Source of the DNA: Pseudophaeobacter sp. EL27 | GTDB taxonomy: Bacteria; Pseudomonadota; Alphaproteobacteria; Rhodobacterales; Rhodobacteraceae | Reading direction: 5' to 3' | Length of the DNA: 64,000 nt | Assembly (NCBI RefSeq): GCF_900313025.1 | Contig: NZ_OMPQ01000009.1 | Location: forward strand, 62,012-126,011 | Part shown: positions 26,708 through 36,123 of the stretch, one piece after another | Position numbering within the stretch: the stretch's first letter is position 1 | How the letters are laid out: each line of letters begins with the position of its first letter | Position numbers and translations under genes: made by a program | Notes under the pieces: generated by a model | What the model was told of the DNA's origin: nothing | Database searches by the model: none | What the model saw: only the letters and a program-made list of their open reading frames with translations

Positions 26708-26898
26708 TTTTGCTCTCCCCTGGCTTTTCATCTCTTCTGGCTTGATGGCATGGTGGCGCAGGACGGAACCGGGCACAAGAACCGATCCGCCGGAACCGGA
26801 ACAAGTGACGCGGCTTTTTGCCTTTTTCAGGCAGGAAACCCACCAAGATTTCGGGAATAAATTTGGCAGGCTTAACCACGAGCAGAAGTGAGCAGGCA

Positions 26899-27420
26899 GT
26901 GACTAAAAAATTCTCGCAACAGCGCGGTCGTGCGTTGGCGTTCTGTGTGGCACTGGGCTGCACCTCCCTGGCCTCTGTGGCCGCAGCCTCTGATCGGGGC
27001 CCGGTGACCAATCTGCCGCTGCCACGCTATGTCTCGATGAAGGCCGCCGAAGGCAACGTGCGCCGCGGTCCCTCGCTGACCCATCGCATTGACTGGGTCT
27101 TCAAACGTCGTGGCATGCCGTTGGAGATCACCGCTGAATTTGGCCATTGGCGCCGGGTGCGCGATCAGGATGGTGCAGGTGGCTGGGTGCATTATGCGCT
27201 GCTATCCGGGGCCAGAACGGTGCTGATTCAGGAAGACATGCTGACACTTCACGCCCAGGCCAATGAGCAAGCCCCCGTAACCGCCGCCCTGGAATACGGG
27301 GTTGTGGCGCGGCTGGGCGAATGCGCCCTGACATGGTGCGAAGTCTCAGTTGGCGGCTTTAGCGGCTGGGCCCCCAAGGGCAAGCTCTGGGGTGTGATGC
27401 CGGAAGAGATTCGTGACTAG
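26899..27420 (+). CDS. Secreted SH3-like domain protein
   Basis: A 173-residue exported protein. GTG 26899 begins MTKKFSQQRGRALAFCVALG, a signal peptide ending near SVAAA. The mature part contains a bacterial SH3 repeat (MKAAEGNVRRGPSLTHRIDWVF, then GHWRRVRDQDGAGGWVHYALLSG) and a second, weaker one ending GGFSGWAPKGKLWGV. Such domains bind cell-wall peptides in the periplasm. There is no catalytic domain, so it is likely a binding or scaffold protein. It diverges from the hydroxyacid dehydrogenase gene. Confidence 0.8.
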   Translation: MTKKFSQQRGRALAFCVALGCTSLASVAAASDRGPVTNLPLPRYVSMKAAEGNVRRGPSLTHRIDWVFKRRGMPLEITAEFGHWRRVRDQDGAGGWVHYALLSGARTVLIQEDMLTLHAQANEQAPVTAALEYGVVARLGECALTWCEVSVGGFSGWAPKGKLWGVMPEEIRD

Positions 27421-27453
27421 ACCTGCCCAGACCTCCCCTTCCCTGTCCTCCGC

Positions 27454-30069
27454 TTAGGCCGGGACCCCGATTGGGCGGATGCTCAACTGGGTGCCGCCAA
27501 GGGCGCGAAAGCTCTTTTGTCGACAGGTAAAGACCAGGATCTGCATTTCATCCGCCTGCAGGGTCAGCGCATCAAAGATCTTCTCGATGCGGGTATCATC
27601 CGTATAGACAATCGCATCGTCCAGAATGATCGGAGCCGGCTGCCCGCCGCGCGCCAAAAGCCGGGCAAAGGCGAGGCGCACCAAAAGAGCGATCTGCTCC
27701 TGAGTGCCGCCTGACAGGCTGTCAAAACTCTCTTCCCGCCCAGCGCGCATCAACTGATCTGGCAAGACTTGGCCCGCGTCCAATCCCAGACGTGCCTCGG
27801 GCCAGAGCAGCCGCAGCAGCGGTTGCAACTCTTGCAGCACCGGCCCGATATAGGCCTCTTGAGCCGCACTGCGCGCCTGCTCCAGTGCCAGATCAAGCCG
27901 CCGCAGCACCGAGACCTCGAACTCCACAGCCGTCAGACGGTTTTGCGCCGCAACCAATTGATCGCGAACCTCGGCCAGTTCTTCCTCAACGGCCATACCT
28001 GCGGTGGTGGCAATGCGACTGTCCAGCACCGCCAGATCGCGCAGGTGAGCCTGGATCGCCTCTCGGGTTGCGGCCTGCTCTGAAGTGGCCCGCGCCGCCC
28101 GCGCCCGTGCTGTGGCCAGATCCGGCGCATCCTGTTGCAAGGCAAGGCAGCGCGCCTTCTGACCTGCCAGATCCTGGCGCAACTCCTCTTGGCGGTGCTG
28201 CAGGGCTGCGCGCCTTTCACCGATGTCTCCCTGCCCTGCCAGTGCCGCCTCGACCCGCTCCAGACGTTGCTGCGCTGCCTGATGGCTGACCCGCGTGCCT
28301 TCCAGATCCAACCTGTGGCGTGCTTCGCTCTGGCGCGCCTGTTCAAGCGCAGCTGCCGCCTTGTCCATATCGGCGCGCCGCGCAAACAATGCTGCCTCTA
28401 GCTGTTCCAGGTTTTCATCATCTAAGGCGCCTTGCGGTTCGAGCTCTCCTTCTGGAAGGTCATCAAGACGCTGCATCAGCACCATAACACCCTCGGGGGC
28501 GAGAATTTGGAGCTGCCCTTCGGCCTCTTCCAGACGAATGCCCGCTTCTTGGCGGGATTGATGCGCTTGTCGCGCCGCGTCAACAGTTTTGCTACCTGCC
28601 GCCTCTAGTGCCGCCGTCAGACCGCGCTGCGCCTGATCAAACTGGTCACTGCCAGCGTCATTGCCGGGATGCAGATCAATATGACCCAATCCAGGCGCCT
28701 CAAGGCGGCCGCCCTTTGGCAGGGGAATACGTGCGCCACCAGCCAGAGAGGCACCGTCCAGCGTCACTTGCCCTTCCTGACCGGGTTCATAGGTGATGGT
28801 CAGAGCAAAGGCGCCCATCTGTTGCGCCTGACTTGCCAAAGCCAACGCTTCCCGCGCGGTCTCGACCCGCGCCATGGTGGCCCTGTCGGGGCCACTCGCT
28901 GCCTGAGCTTTGAGCGTCGCAACCTGCTGCATGACGCTGCGCGCCTGCTCCAGCGCCTTTTGCAAAGCCCGCCGCTGGCCTGCGGCCTGTGCCAACCGTT
29001 CCGCCCGCTGCATCTGAGCCAGCCGCGTTTCTGCCGCCTGTGTTGCAGCGTTGGCAGTCGCCAAGTCCTGCTCGGCCTGCTTCAGTTGGCTCTGCGCCGG
29101 CTCCAAAACCTCGGCGATCTGTTTCAGTTTGGCCGCCGCCTCTCCCTGAGCCTGCGCAGCCTCAACACGATCCTTGCACAGGGCCACAAAGGCATCCAAG
29201 GCGCCGTTGTGATTTTCCAGCAGCAGCTTGGCATTGCGCAGGGCCTGCTCTGCGGTGTTCAGTTTTTCCTGGTATTGTTCAGCAGCTTGCAGCTCCTGTT
29301 GAGTTTGCCGCAGGCGGCTCTCTAATGCGCGCTGCGTCTCGGGATCCTGTAGATCCGCCAGCCCGCGGCGCAAATCCTGGCGCTGGTCCAACTGCCCGCG
29401 CAGCTCCTGCACCTTGGCCGCGAGTTCCTGCTCGCGCGCGGCAAGGCTGGCAGCTTCAGTCATCGCCAGCTCCAGCGCACCGCCCTTTTTGGCGCCCCGC
29501 GAAGTCACCAACCTGTCCAGTGACTGGCGCACATCGCGCCGGATTGCATCCATACGCTGGCCACCGGTAACACTGTCCACCTCTCCGGCAACTGAGGACA
29601 TCAGGTCCTGACGCGCCGCCAGTGTCTCTTTGGCATCGGCAAAGTTGGTCAATCCCTGTCGCACCCACAACAAGCCAGATGGACCGCCCTCTTTTGGGGA
29701 TTTGATCAGCGACTGGAGCCAGGCCTCTGCTGCGTCTGATTGCAGAAATAGACTGTCGCCCTGCCAGATCCTTACATCGCCCTTGCCCGAGGCCTTTTGG
29801 AACTGTTTGGCCAACCGATAAGACCGCCCGTCGCGCTCGATCTCCACCTCAACCCGAGGCTCCCCTCCAGCGCGCGGGGCGAGCGCGCGAATGTCCTTGT
29901 CCCAGGATTTGGCATCCTTGAAAAACACCGCATGCAGGGCGTCAAAGATCGTGGATTTACCCTGCTCGTTCGGGGCCGCCAAGACATTGAGGCCCGTGCC
30001 AATGCCAGTGATTTCAACCGGATCAGTAAAGCGGCGGATGTTTTCCAAACGGATGGCACGGATCTTCAT
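27454..30069 (-). CDS. SbcC/YhaN-like AAA ATPase with long coiled coil
   Basis: An 871-residue SMC-like ATPase. Walker A is PNEQGKST at 33-40, the middle (about 180-720) is predicted coiled coil rich in Gln, Glu and Ala, the signature is LSGGTQEQIALLVRLAFARLL near 783, and Walker B is IILDDA near 812. In layout it is closer to YhaN of Firmicutes than to the longer SbcC or Rad50. It overlaps the phosphoesterase gene by 4 bases, so the two proteins probably form a complex that opens or trims DNA ends. A zinc-hook CXXC is not obvious. Confidence 0.88.
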   Translation of the reverse strand: MKIRAIRLENIRRFTDPVEITGIGTGLNVLAAPNEQGKSTIFDALHAVFFKDAKSWDKDIRALAPRAGGEPRVEVEIERDGRSYRLAKQFQKASGKGDVRIWQGDSLFLQSDAAEAWLQSLIKSPKEGGPSGLLWVRQGLTNFADAKETLAARQDLMSSVAGEVDSVTGGQRMDAIRRDVRQSLDRLVTSRGAKKGGALELAMTEAASLAAREQELAAKVQELRGQLDQRQDLRRGLADLQDPETQRALESRLRQTQQELQAAEQYQEKLNTAEQALRNAKLLLENHNGALDAFVALCKDRVEAAQAQGEAAAKLKQIAEVLEPAQSQLKQAEQDLATANAATQAAETRLAQMQRAERLAQAAGQRRALQKALEQARSVMQQVATLKAQAASGPDRATMARVETAREALALASQAQQMGAFALTITYEPGQEGQVTLDGASLAGGARIPLPKGGRLEAPGLGHIDLHPGNDAGSDQFDQAQRGLTAALEAAGSKTVDAARQAHQSRQEAGIRLEEAEGQLQILAPEGVMVLMQRLDDLPEGELEPQGALDDENLEQLEAALFARRADMDKAAAALEQARQSEARHRLDLEGTRVSHQAAQQRLERVEAALAGQGDIGERRAALQHRQEELRQDLAGQKARCLALQQDAPDLATARARAARATSEQAATREAIQAHLRDLAVLDSRIATTAGMAVEEELAEVRDQLVAAQNRLTAVEFEVSVLRRLDLALEQARSAAQEAYIGPVLQELQPLLRLLWPEARLGLDAGQVLPDQLMRAGREESFDSLSGGTQEQIALLVRLAFARLLARGGQPAPIILDDAIVYTDDTRIEKIFDALTLQADEMQILVFTCRQKSFRALGGTQLSIRPIGVPA

Positions 30070-31217
30070 GCTTCGCCCTCCGCTGATGATGAACTTTCCT
30101 GCGCATAGGCAAACAGTCGGTTCAAGGCAGCCGAGGCGATATCGCGCTCACCCTGCGCTTGGCGCGCATCTTCGGCGGCCCCCATCAGATCTTCTGCGGC
30201 AGCCCGCAGGGCCCCATTGGTGGCGATGAGGTCCAGATCAGAAACTTGGTGTTCACTGCGCAGCCCGGATTTTTCCAGGGCAAAGTGGCAGAACTCCGGC
30301 GCGACCTGCGCCACGGCCTCATCCAGCGCCAGACGTTGCGGTGCGGTAACCCACCCCTCAGCCTTGAGCCGCATAAGATGATGGTGCCACTCCGCCCGCC
30401 GTGTAGGCAACAGCGCCTGAAGCTGAGCCACAACATCGCTCGCCGGGGTCAGCTGAAGGATCTGCTCTTGCCAGTGATAGGCCCCGGTCTCGAGCGTGGT
30501 GACATCGGGCAGCTGACCAGCCCCCGTCAGCTCGACCAGCAGGCACTGGCCACGCCCGGCATGTTTGAACCGGTCTGCCTCTGGCGTGCCGCTGTAGCGG
30601 CTGCGATCATTGAGGGTAAAGGCACCGTGCCAATCCCCCAGCGCCAGATAGTCCAACCGGGCAGAGCTGGCGCGATTGGGCGAAATCACTTCACCGTCGG
30701 CTTCATCAGAGCCAAAGTCCAGCACTCCACCATGGGCCAGACCAATGCGCAGATCGCCCGCAGGTGTTTCGTAATCATCCATCCATTGCGTCAGATCCTG
30801 ACCCGCAAAGCGATGGCGGCAGGGCGCGGGCAACAGATGCACCCCCGGCGTCATTTCCACCGGTTCTGGCTGCATCAAAAGATGTGTGTTGTCAGCGGCA
30901 TGGGATTCCATCCCAGCCCAAAGCGTTTCAGCGGCAGCGCTGTCATGGTTGCCGGGAATCATCCACCAGTGCAGGTCAGTTGCCGCGCCCATCGCCGCCA
31001 GCGCCTGCCGCTGGACCCGCTCCGATGGCGTTTCAGTGTCGAACATATCGCCCGCAATCAGCACATGCCCTACGCCCTGCTCCTGGGCCATCCGCGCCAG
31101 GGTGGCAATGGTTTGCTGCCGGGCCTGCTGCAGATCTGCCCGCGCCTCCTCGGGCATCTGACCAAAGCGTTTGCCAAGATGCAGATCCGAGGTGTGAAGA
31201 AAGCGAAAGGGGGTCAT
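30066..31217 (-). CDS. SbcD/YhaO-like metallophosphoesterase (DNA repair exonuclease)
   Basis: A 383-residue calcineurin-like phosphoesterase. Metal ligands are visible in HTSDLHLGK (Asp11, His13), AGDMFDTE (near 57), PGNHDS (near 93) and GLAHGGVLDF (near 160). The C-terminal third, after the catalytic domain, is the part that docks on the ATPase in the family. ATG 31217 is used; a TTG immediately precedes it and GGAG lies 8 bases upstream. It is the first gene of a two-gene operon with the SbcC/YhaN-like ATPase. Confidence 0.9.
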   Translation of the reverse strand: MTPFRFLHTSDLHLGKRFGQMPEEARADLQQARQQTIATLARMAQEQGVGHVLIAGDMFDTETPSERVQRQALAAMGAATDLHWWMIPGNHDSAAAETLWAGMESHAADNTHLLMQPEPVEMTPGVHLLPAPCRHRFAGQDLTQWMDDYETPAGDLRIGLAHGGVLDFGSDEADGEVISPNRASSARLDYLALGDWHGAFTLNDRSRYSGTPEADRFKHAGRGQCLLVELTGAGQLPDVTTLETGAYHWQEQILQLTPASDVVAQLQALLPTRRAEWHHHLMRLKAEGWVTAPQRLALDEAVAQVAPEFCHFALEKSGLRSEHQVSDLDLIATNGALRAAAEDLMGAAEDARQAQGERDIASAALNRLFAYAQESSSSAEGEA

Positions 31218-31386
31218 CAAGGCTCCGGGTCAATCAATGATCTTGCCCGCCATGAGTGGCAGAGCCACAGCGGAGGGTCAACGCAGCTGGGATGGAATGT
31301 CCTGCAAAAGAGGGGGAAATACAGGCGATTGACTCGGCGCGCCTGCTGCGGCAAAAATATCCAACATTTTTGAAAATCGGGTTCAA

Positions 31387-32052
31387 ATGATATTTGGTTC
31401 AAAACATGATGAGGATGAAACCGTGGTGGCGATGCTGGCCTCCGTCTTGCGCCGCGACATCTCCTTTGGCCTGCTGAGACCCGATGAAAAGCTCAAGCTG
31501 AACGCCCTGCGGCAACGCTATGGCGGCTCCAACCACTCGATGCGTGAGACCCTGCGCCTGCTCAGCGCCGAAGGCCTGGTGGCGGCAACCGCCCAGCGCG
31601 GCTTTCGCGTCACCTCTGCCACCGAGGCGGATCTGCAGGACATCCTGTTCATGCGTATCCAGGTCGAAAAGATGGCGCTGGAAAAAGCACTCACACTAGG
31701 CGATGTCGCCTGGGAGGGCCGGGTTCTGGCCGCGCATCATGCCATGCGACATTGCGAAACCACAGTGCAGAATGATCTCAGCGATCTGGCGGCCCTCGAG
31801 TGGGACAATGCCTGTCGGGCCTTTTCCTATAGTCTTTGTGAGGCCTCTGGCTCGCCGCGATTGCTGGGCACGCAACAGAAATTCTACGACCAGTCCCGCC
31901 GGTTCCGGCTGGCCCTGCTGCGCGAAGGGCGGCTGGATTTTCGCGACCGCGCGCAGCAGCATCAGGCGCTGCTCACGGCTGTTTTGGACCGCAACACAGA
32001 GGCGGCGCTTGCGGGGTTGGAGCGACTGATAACAACGGAATTACAGGCCTGA
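31387..32052 (+). CDS. GntR/FadR-family transcriptional regulator
   Basis: A 221-residue regulator with an N-terminal winged helix (LNALRQRYGGSNHSMRETLRLLSAEGLV, about 37-64) and a C-terminal FCD ligand-binding domain of helices (MRIQVEKMALEKAL...HHAMRH). It lies 43 bases before the ABC binding-protein gene and probably controls it. GGTTCAAA is repeated at 31380 and 31396, overlapping the start, a possible autoregulatory site. The start is uncertain: ATG 31387 has a weak ribosome site, while GTG 31423 follows GAGGAT. Confidence 0.87.
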   Translation: MIFGSKHDEDETVVAMLASVLRRDISFGLLRPDEKLKLNALRQRYGGSNHSMRETLRLLSAEGLVAATAQRGFRVTSATEADLQDILFMRIQVEKMALEKALTLGDVAWEGRVLAAHHAMRHCETTVQNDLSDLAALEWDNACRAFSYSLCEASGSPRLLGTQQKFYDQSRRFRLALLREGRLDFRDRAQQHQALLTAVLDRNTEAALAGLERLITTELQA

Positions 32053-32095
32053 AGCATAAGGAACAGGCCAGAATAATCACCAGGGAGGAAAGATC

Positions 32096-33115
32096 ATGAC
32101 CACATTTACCCGCCGCAAGGCATTGGCCCTATTGGGTGGCAGCGCTGCCGCTGCTGGACTGGCAAGCCCAGCCCTGGCCGCAAACCGCAAAATCACCGTT
32201 GGCGCGCTGCGTTTTACCAGCCATTCGGGCAGCTTTATCGGCTTTGAGCGCGGCTATTTTGCCGAAGCAGGCCTGGATGTGGAATTCAAGTTCTTCCAGG
32301 CCGCCACCCCAATGGCCGTCGCCATTGCCTCGGGTGATGTGGACTACGCTGTGACGGCGATGTCCGGCGGGCTAGTGTCTCTGGCGGACAAGGGCGCGGT
32401 CAAGGTGATCGGCGGTGCATTGTCCGAAGAGACAGGTATTGATGGGCAGAAATTCCTGGTCTCGGATGCGGCCTATCAGGCCGGTGTCACCAGCCCCGAC
32501 CAGCTGGGGGGCAAGAGCTACGGCATTACCTCTGCGGGCTCGTCCTTCCACTACATGGGCTCCAAGATGGCCCAGGCCGAAGGCATTGAGCTGAAGTTCA
32601 AGCCGCTGCAAAAGGTGGGCGCCATTATCGGCGCGCTGAAGTCCGGCCAGATCGACGCCTGGTCCATCGTGCCGCATCTGGCCAAACCGCTGGCCGGATC
32701 TGGCAAGGTACATATCATCGGCAATGTCTCGGACTATCTGCCTGACTATCAGGTCACTACGGTCTTTACCTCTGCCAAGAATGCAGGCAGCGAGCAGCAG
32801 ATGACACGCGATTTCCTAGGCGGTTATTCCAAGGGCGTAAGCGATTACAACGCCACCATGATCGACAAGACCCATGGCGATGCGGGTGTTCAGGAACTGG
32901 TCGATCTGATCCACAAATATGTCTATGCGGATCGCCCGCGTGAAAAGGCGGCCAAGTCGATCATCAATGGCACCATGCGCCTGAACGAAGGGGCGGCAAT
33001 GAACACCGCCTCATTGCAGGATCAGCTGAGCTGGTTCCAGTCCGAGGGCCTGGTGGATCAGAGCATCAGCCTGGAGACAGTGATTGACCCAAGCTACGTC
33101 AAAACGCTCGGATAA
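32096..33115 (+). CDS. ABC transporter substrate-binding protein (SsuA/NMT1/TauA-like)
   Basis: A 339-residue exported receptor. Its N-terminus TRRKALALLGGSAAAAGLASPALA is a likely twin-arginine signal peptide (Arg-Arg at 6-7, cleavage near 28). The mature part, ITVGALRFTSHSGSFIGFERGYFAEAGLDVEF, is the NMT1/SsuA fold that binds sulfonates, nitrate, taurine or pyrimidine compounds. GGGAGGAAAG precedes ATG 32096. It is downstream of the GntR gene and upstream of its ATPase and permease; the ligand is unknown. Confidence 0.9.
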   Translation: MTTFTRRKALALLGGSAAAAGLASPALAANRKITVGALRFTSHSGSFIGFERGYFAEAGLDVEFKFFQAATPMAVAIASGDVDYAVTAMSGGLVSLADKGAVKVIGGALSEETGIDGQKFLVSDAAYQAGVTSPDQLGGKSYGITSAGSSFHYMGSKMAQAEGIELKFKPLQKVGAIIGALKSGQIDAWSIVPHLAKPLAGSGKVHIIGNVSDYLPDYQVTTVFTSAKNAGSEQQMTRDFLGGYSKGVSDYNATMIDKTHGDAGVQELVDLIHKYVYADRPREKAAKSIINGTMRLNEGAAMNTASLQDQLSWFQSEGLVDQSISLETVIDPSYVKTLG

Positions 33116-33135
33116 ACCCTCTCAATTCCCCTGAT

Positions 33136-33160
33136 CGGGGCGGGATCTAATCCTGCCCCG
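33136..33160 (+). other. Intercistronic hairpin
   Basis: CGGGGCGGGA pairs with TCCTGCCCCG around a TCTAA loop in the gap between the binding-protein and ATPase genes. There is no T-run, so it is more likely an RNA-stabilising or attenuating structure that keeps the binding protein in excess. Confidence 0.6.
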
Positions 33161-33191
33161 TCAACAGCCCCCTGTTTCGGAGCGCCCCCGC

Positions 33192-33959
33192 ATGGACATC
33201 CGCCTCTCTGGCGTCAGCCATTCCTATGATGATTTTGAGGTGCTGCGCGATATCTCACTCGATATCCCTTCGGGCAAGATTGTCTGCATTGTTGGCCCTT
33301 CGGGCTGCGGCAAATCAACCCTGCTGCGCTTTATTGGGGGGTTAGAGCAGCCGACCCGGGGTGAGGTGCTGCAAATCGGAGCGCCGCCCAAGGACTGCCT
33401 CAACCCGCTCACCTATATTTTTCAGGACTTTGCCCTGCTGCCCTGGCGCTCGGTTCGGGGCAATATCTCTTTGGTGCTGGAAGATCACGGCATTCGTGGT
33501 CCCCGTGCCGAGGCAATTATTGCCGATGTGCTGGCCCGCACCAAACTCAGCGAATTTCACAAGGCCCTGCCCAAACAGCTGTCTGGGGGAATGAAGCAAC
33601 GGGTGGCCATTGCCCGTGCGCTGGCCGTAAACCCGGCAGTGATGTTGATGGATGAGCCGCTGTCGGCACTGGACAGTCAGACCCGAGAACTGCTGATGGA
33701 TGATCTGGTCAGCCTCTGGACCCGGACACCTTTTACGGCTGTCTATGTGACGCATAATCTGGCCGAGGCCGTGCGGCTGGGCCATTCCATCGTTGTAATG
33801 TCACGCCGCCCCGGCAAGATCCGCGAAGTGGTGCATCTGGAAACGCCATTGGATCAGCGTCACTACGGCGATAACGCTTTGGAAGAAAAACAAAAGTACC
33901 TATGGCACTTGATGCGCGAAGAAGCGCGGGCTGCAGATGCGGAACTTGTTCATGTCTGA
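33192..33959 (+). CDS. ABC transporter ATPase (SsuB/TauB-like)
   Basis: A 255-residue single-domain ATPase. Walker A is GPSGCGKST near 37-45, the Q-loop is TYIFQDFALLPW, the signature is LSGGMKQRVAIARAL near 128, and Walker B is MLMDEPLSALD near 152, followed by the switch VTHNLAEAV. FQDFALLPWRSV is typical of nitrate/sulfonate/taurine importers. Its end overlaps the permease start by 8 bases. Confidence 0.94.
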   Translation: MDIRLSGVSHSYDDFEVLRDISLDIPSGKIVCIVGPSGCGKSTLLRFIGGLEQPTRGEVLQIGAPPKDCLNPLTYIFQDFALLPWRSVRGNISLVLEDHGIRGPRAEAIIADVLARTKLSEFHKALPKQLSGGMKQRVAIARALAVNPAVMLMDEPLSALDSQTRELLMDDLVSLWTRTPFTAVYVTHNLAEAVRLGHSIVVMSRRPGKIREVVHLETPLDQRHYGDNALEEKQKYLWHLMREEARAADAELVHV

Positions 33960-34779
33960 TCCAAAATCCACCACCGCCAGCGCTGTGCAGCCGCAAGCCC
34001 GCCAGGTCACCTTTCGTGGTGGTGGCTTTGCCCCCGCCAGTCATCGCTGGATTGGCATCGCGGTCTTTGCCCTGCTGTTGACTCTGGCCGAGATGGGCAC
34101 CCGCCAGGGCTGGATTTCGCCGCTCACTCTGCCCCTGCCCAGTGATGTGCTCAAAACTTTTGGCGAGCTCTATGCCTCGGGTCTCTTGTGGGCGCATCTG
34201 AGCGTGTCCTTGACGCGGTTGTTTGTCGGCGCCTTGATTGGGGCCAGTCTGGGCGTCGCGGTTGGCGTTCTGATTGGGCTGTTTTCCTATGTGCGCGCCG
34301 GGTTGGTGCCGCTGACGGCAGCCCTGTTTCCGATCCCCAAGATCGCGCTCCTGCCCCTGTTTGTGATCTGGTTTGGTATTGATGAGGGGTCCAAATACGC
34401 GCTGATCGCTTTTGGCACCTTTACCCCAACAGTGGTGGCCACTTACGGCGCGGTGGATAATGTCGACCGCAGCCTGATCCGCATGGGACAGAGCTTTAAC
34501 CTGTCGTGGTTCTCGATTGTGCGTAAGATCGTGCTGCCCGGAGCCATGCCCGGTATCCTGTCAGGTCTGCGCATCAGCCTGGCCATTGCCATCATCCTGC
34601 TGGTTGCCGCCGAGATGCTGGGTGCGGAGTATGGCATCGGGGCCTATATCCTTGAAGCCGGGTCGCTTTATGATCTGGAACGCCTGTTTGCCGGGGTCAC
34701 CATCCTGTCGCTGCTGGGGGTCACTCTGAGCGCCACAATTGGCCTGATCGAGCGCCGGGTGCTGAACTGGCGTCAGTAA
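33952..34779 (+). CDS. ABC transporter permease (SsuC/TauC-like)
   Basis: A 275-residue inner-membrane permease with about six hydrophobic helices. Its ATPase-docking region includes GQSFNLSWFSIVRKIVLPGAMPGILSGLRIS. ATG 33952 (MSDPKSTT) is used because it begins the usual hydrophilic N-tail; an upstream in-frame ATG at 33937 would extend the overlap with the ATPase. It completes a GntR-controlled importer. Confidence 0.92.
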   Translation: MSDPKSTTASAVQPQARQVTFRGGGFAPASHRWIGIAVFALLLTLAEMGTRQGWISPLTLPLPSDVLKTFGELYASGLLWAHLSVSLTRLFVGALIGASLGVAVGVLIGLFSYVRAGLVPLTAALFPIPKIALLPLFVIWFGIDEGSKYALIAFGTFTPTVVATYGAVDNVDRSLIRMGQSFNLSWFSIVRKIVLPGAMPGILSGLRISLAIAIILLVAAEMLGAEYGIGAYILEAGSLYDLERLFAGVTILSLLGVTLSATIGLIERRVLNWRQ

Positions 34780-34797
34780 CTGAGCCTTTGAACCAGA

Positions 34798-36123
34798 TCA
34801 GTTTCGCGCCGCATCCCAATCGCGCGTTACAACAGGTTTGCTTGTCTGGCGCGGCTTTGACGGGCCAACTGGCAAGTGGTGTTTGATGAGTTGCGCACGA
34901 TGGGCAAAGACCTGGGCATCACTAAAGGGCCTGCCATCTGCCCGGGCCTTTGTAATGCGCTGTGCCAATGCCCCACGATCCGCGTTCAACTCCGCAACCC
35001 TGTGCGCCAATGCTTCGGTATCCCCGCGGGCCACCAGCGTGCCCCCCCCCTGTGCGGAAATCAGATCCCGCGCATAGGCCCCGTCATAGCCTAGAATTGG
35101 TGTGCCGCAGGTCAGGGCCTCGATCAGGCAGCGCGGTGATTCAGGGGTTTTGTGACAGAACATGAATATATCAGCCTGCCGCAGGGCCTTTAGCACGGCT
35201 GCGCGATCCTCGACAAAGCCGGGGAATTCAACCCGGTCCGCCAGTCCCGCCCGCTGAATGCGCGCCTGCATCTGTGGCAGGGCCTCGCCCTCTCCAAGCC
35301 AGGTCGCTTTGAAATCGACGCCCAAGACATTCAGGCGTTCCAGCACCGTGGTCCAATCAATCGGTCCCTTCATTGCCTCGGCTCGTCCCGTGTAAATCAG
35401 ACGCAGGGGGCGCTCGCCCGCAACATCCTGCACCTTTTCGGCCAAGGCTTTGTCGCTGATGTGATCTTCCTCTGCGATATGGATGTCATGCACCAGCTGG
35501 GGATTGCGACAGAACCCGTGAAAGGCCTGAAAGGTCTCCGCCCCATGAAACAAGCCCAGATCGGCCCGTTGGATCACCGCCTTTTCCAACGACGCCATAG
35601 GCCGGTGATACAGGCGCCCGCGGAGACGACTGCGCCAGGTTGTCTGATCCAGTGCCTTGTCCATCGGGCGCTCTTGCGACTGGCGCATGACTTCGGATTC
35701 CACCCGATCCGTCCAAACCGCATAGGGGCGCTGCATCTGATGGGCCAAAAGACAGGACAGTGATCCCCAGTCGCCAAACAACCCACCAATCGCAAAGCTG
35801 AGATAATCCGCCTGAGCAATCAAAGACCGTATCCGCTTGAGCACCTGCGGCAGGGCGCGCAGGAACTGGTCCGGGCGATAGGCCATGGGCAGAGGTTCGA
35901 TACAAACCCGTGACAACGCATGCTGATGGTTCTGCAAGGGCACCCATCCCGCGGGCGGGGCCGTGGCGCTGACCGGCATCATCACTGTAACCTGATCAAA
36001 ATGTCGGGCCCAGAGATGCAACCCATTGACCGCCTGGCGTTCAATGTAGAGCGTGTCTTCAAAAAGGTGCAGCGGTACCGGGGCATAGATCAAAAGGTTT
36101 GACCCTGTCGTGGTCCTGGTCAT
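34798..36123 (-). CDS. Glycosyltransferase, GT4 type
   Basis: A 441-residue glycosyltransferase. The C-terminal half has the GT-B nucleotide-sugar site: LRLIYTGRAEAMKGPIDW, then VEFPGFVEDRAAVLKALRQADIFMFCHKTPESPRCLIEAL, in which the ESPR..IEA part matches the EX7E-like motif of the GT4 family. ATG 36123 follows GGGAGGAAACC, a strong site. It is a lone gene, not in a polysaccharide cluster, so donor and acceptor are unknown. Confidence 0.85.
   Translation of the reverse strand: MTRTTTGSNLLIYAPVPLHLFEDTLYIERQAVNGLHLWARHFDQVTVMMPVSATAPPAGWVPLQNHQHALSRVCIEPLPMAYRPDQFLRALPQVLKRIRSLIAQADYLSFAIGGLFGDWGSLSCLLAHQMQRPYAVWTDRVESEVMRQSQERPMDKALDQTTWRSRLRGRLYHRPMASLEKAVIQRADLGLFHGAETFQAFHGFCRNPQLVHDIHIAEEDHISDKALAEKVQDVAGERPLRLIYTGRAEAMKGPIDWTTVLERLNVLGVDFKATWLGEGEALPQMQARIQRAGLADRVEFPGFVEDRAAVLKALRQADIFMFCHKTPESPRCLIEALTCGTPILGYDGAYARDLISAQGGGTLVARGDTEALAHRVAELNADRGALAQRITKARADGRPFSDAQVFAHRAQLIKHHLPVGPSKPRQTSKPVVTRDWDAARN

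Noticed and set aside
30159-31373. 404-residue plus-strand open frame over the phosphoesterase
   Set aside because: Antisense to a gene with complete metal motifs; protein composition is not typical.
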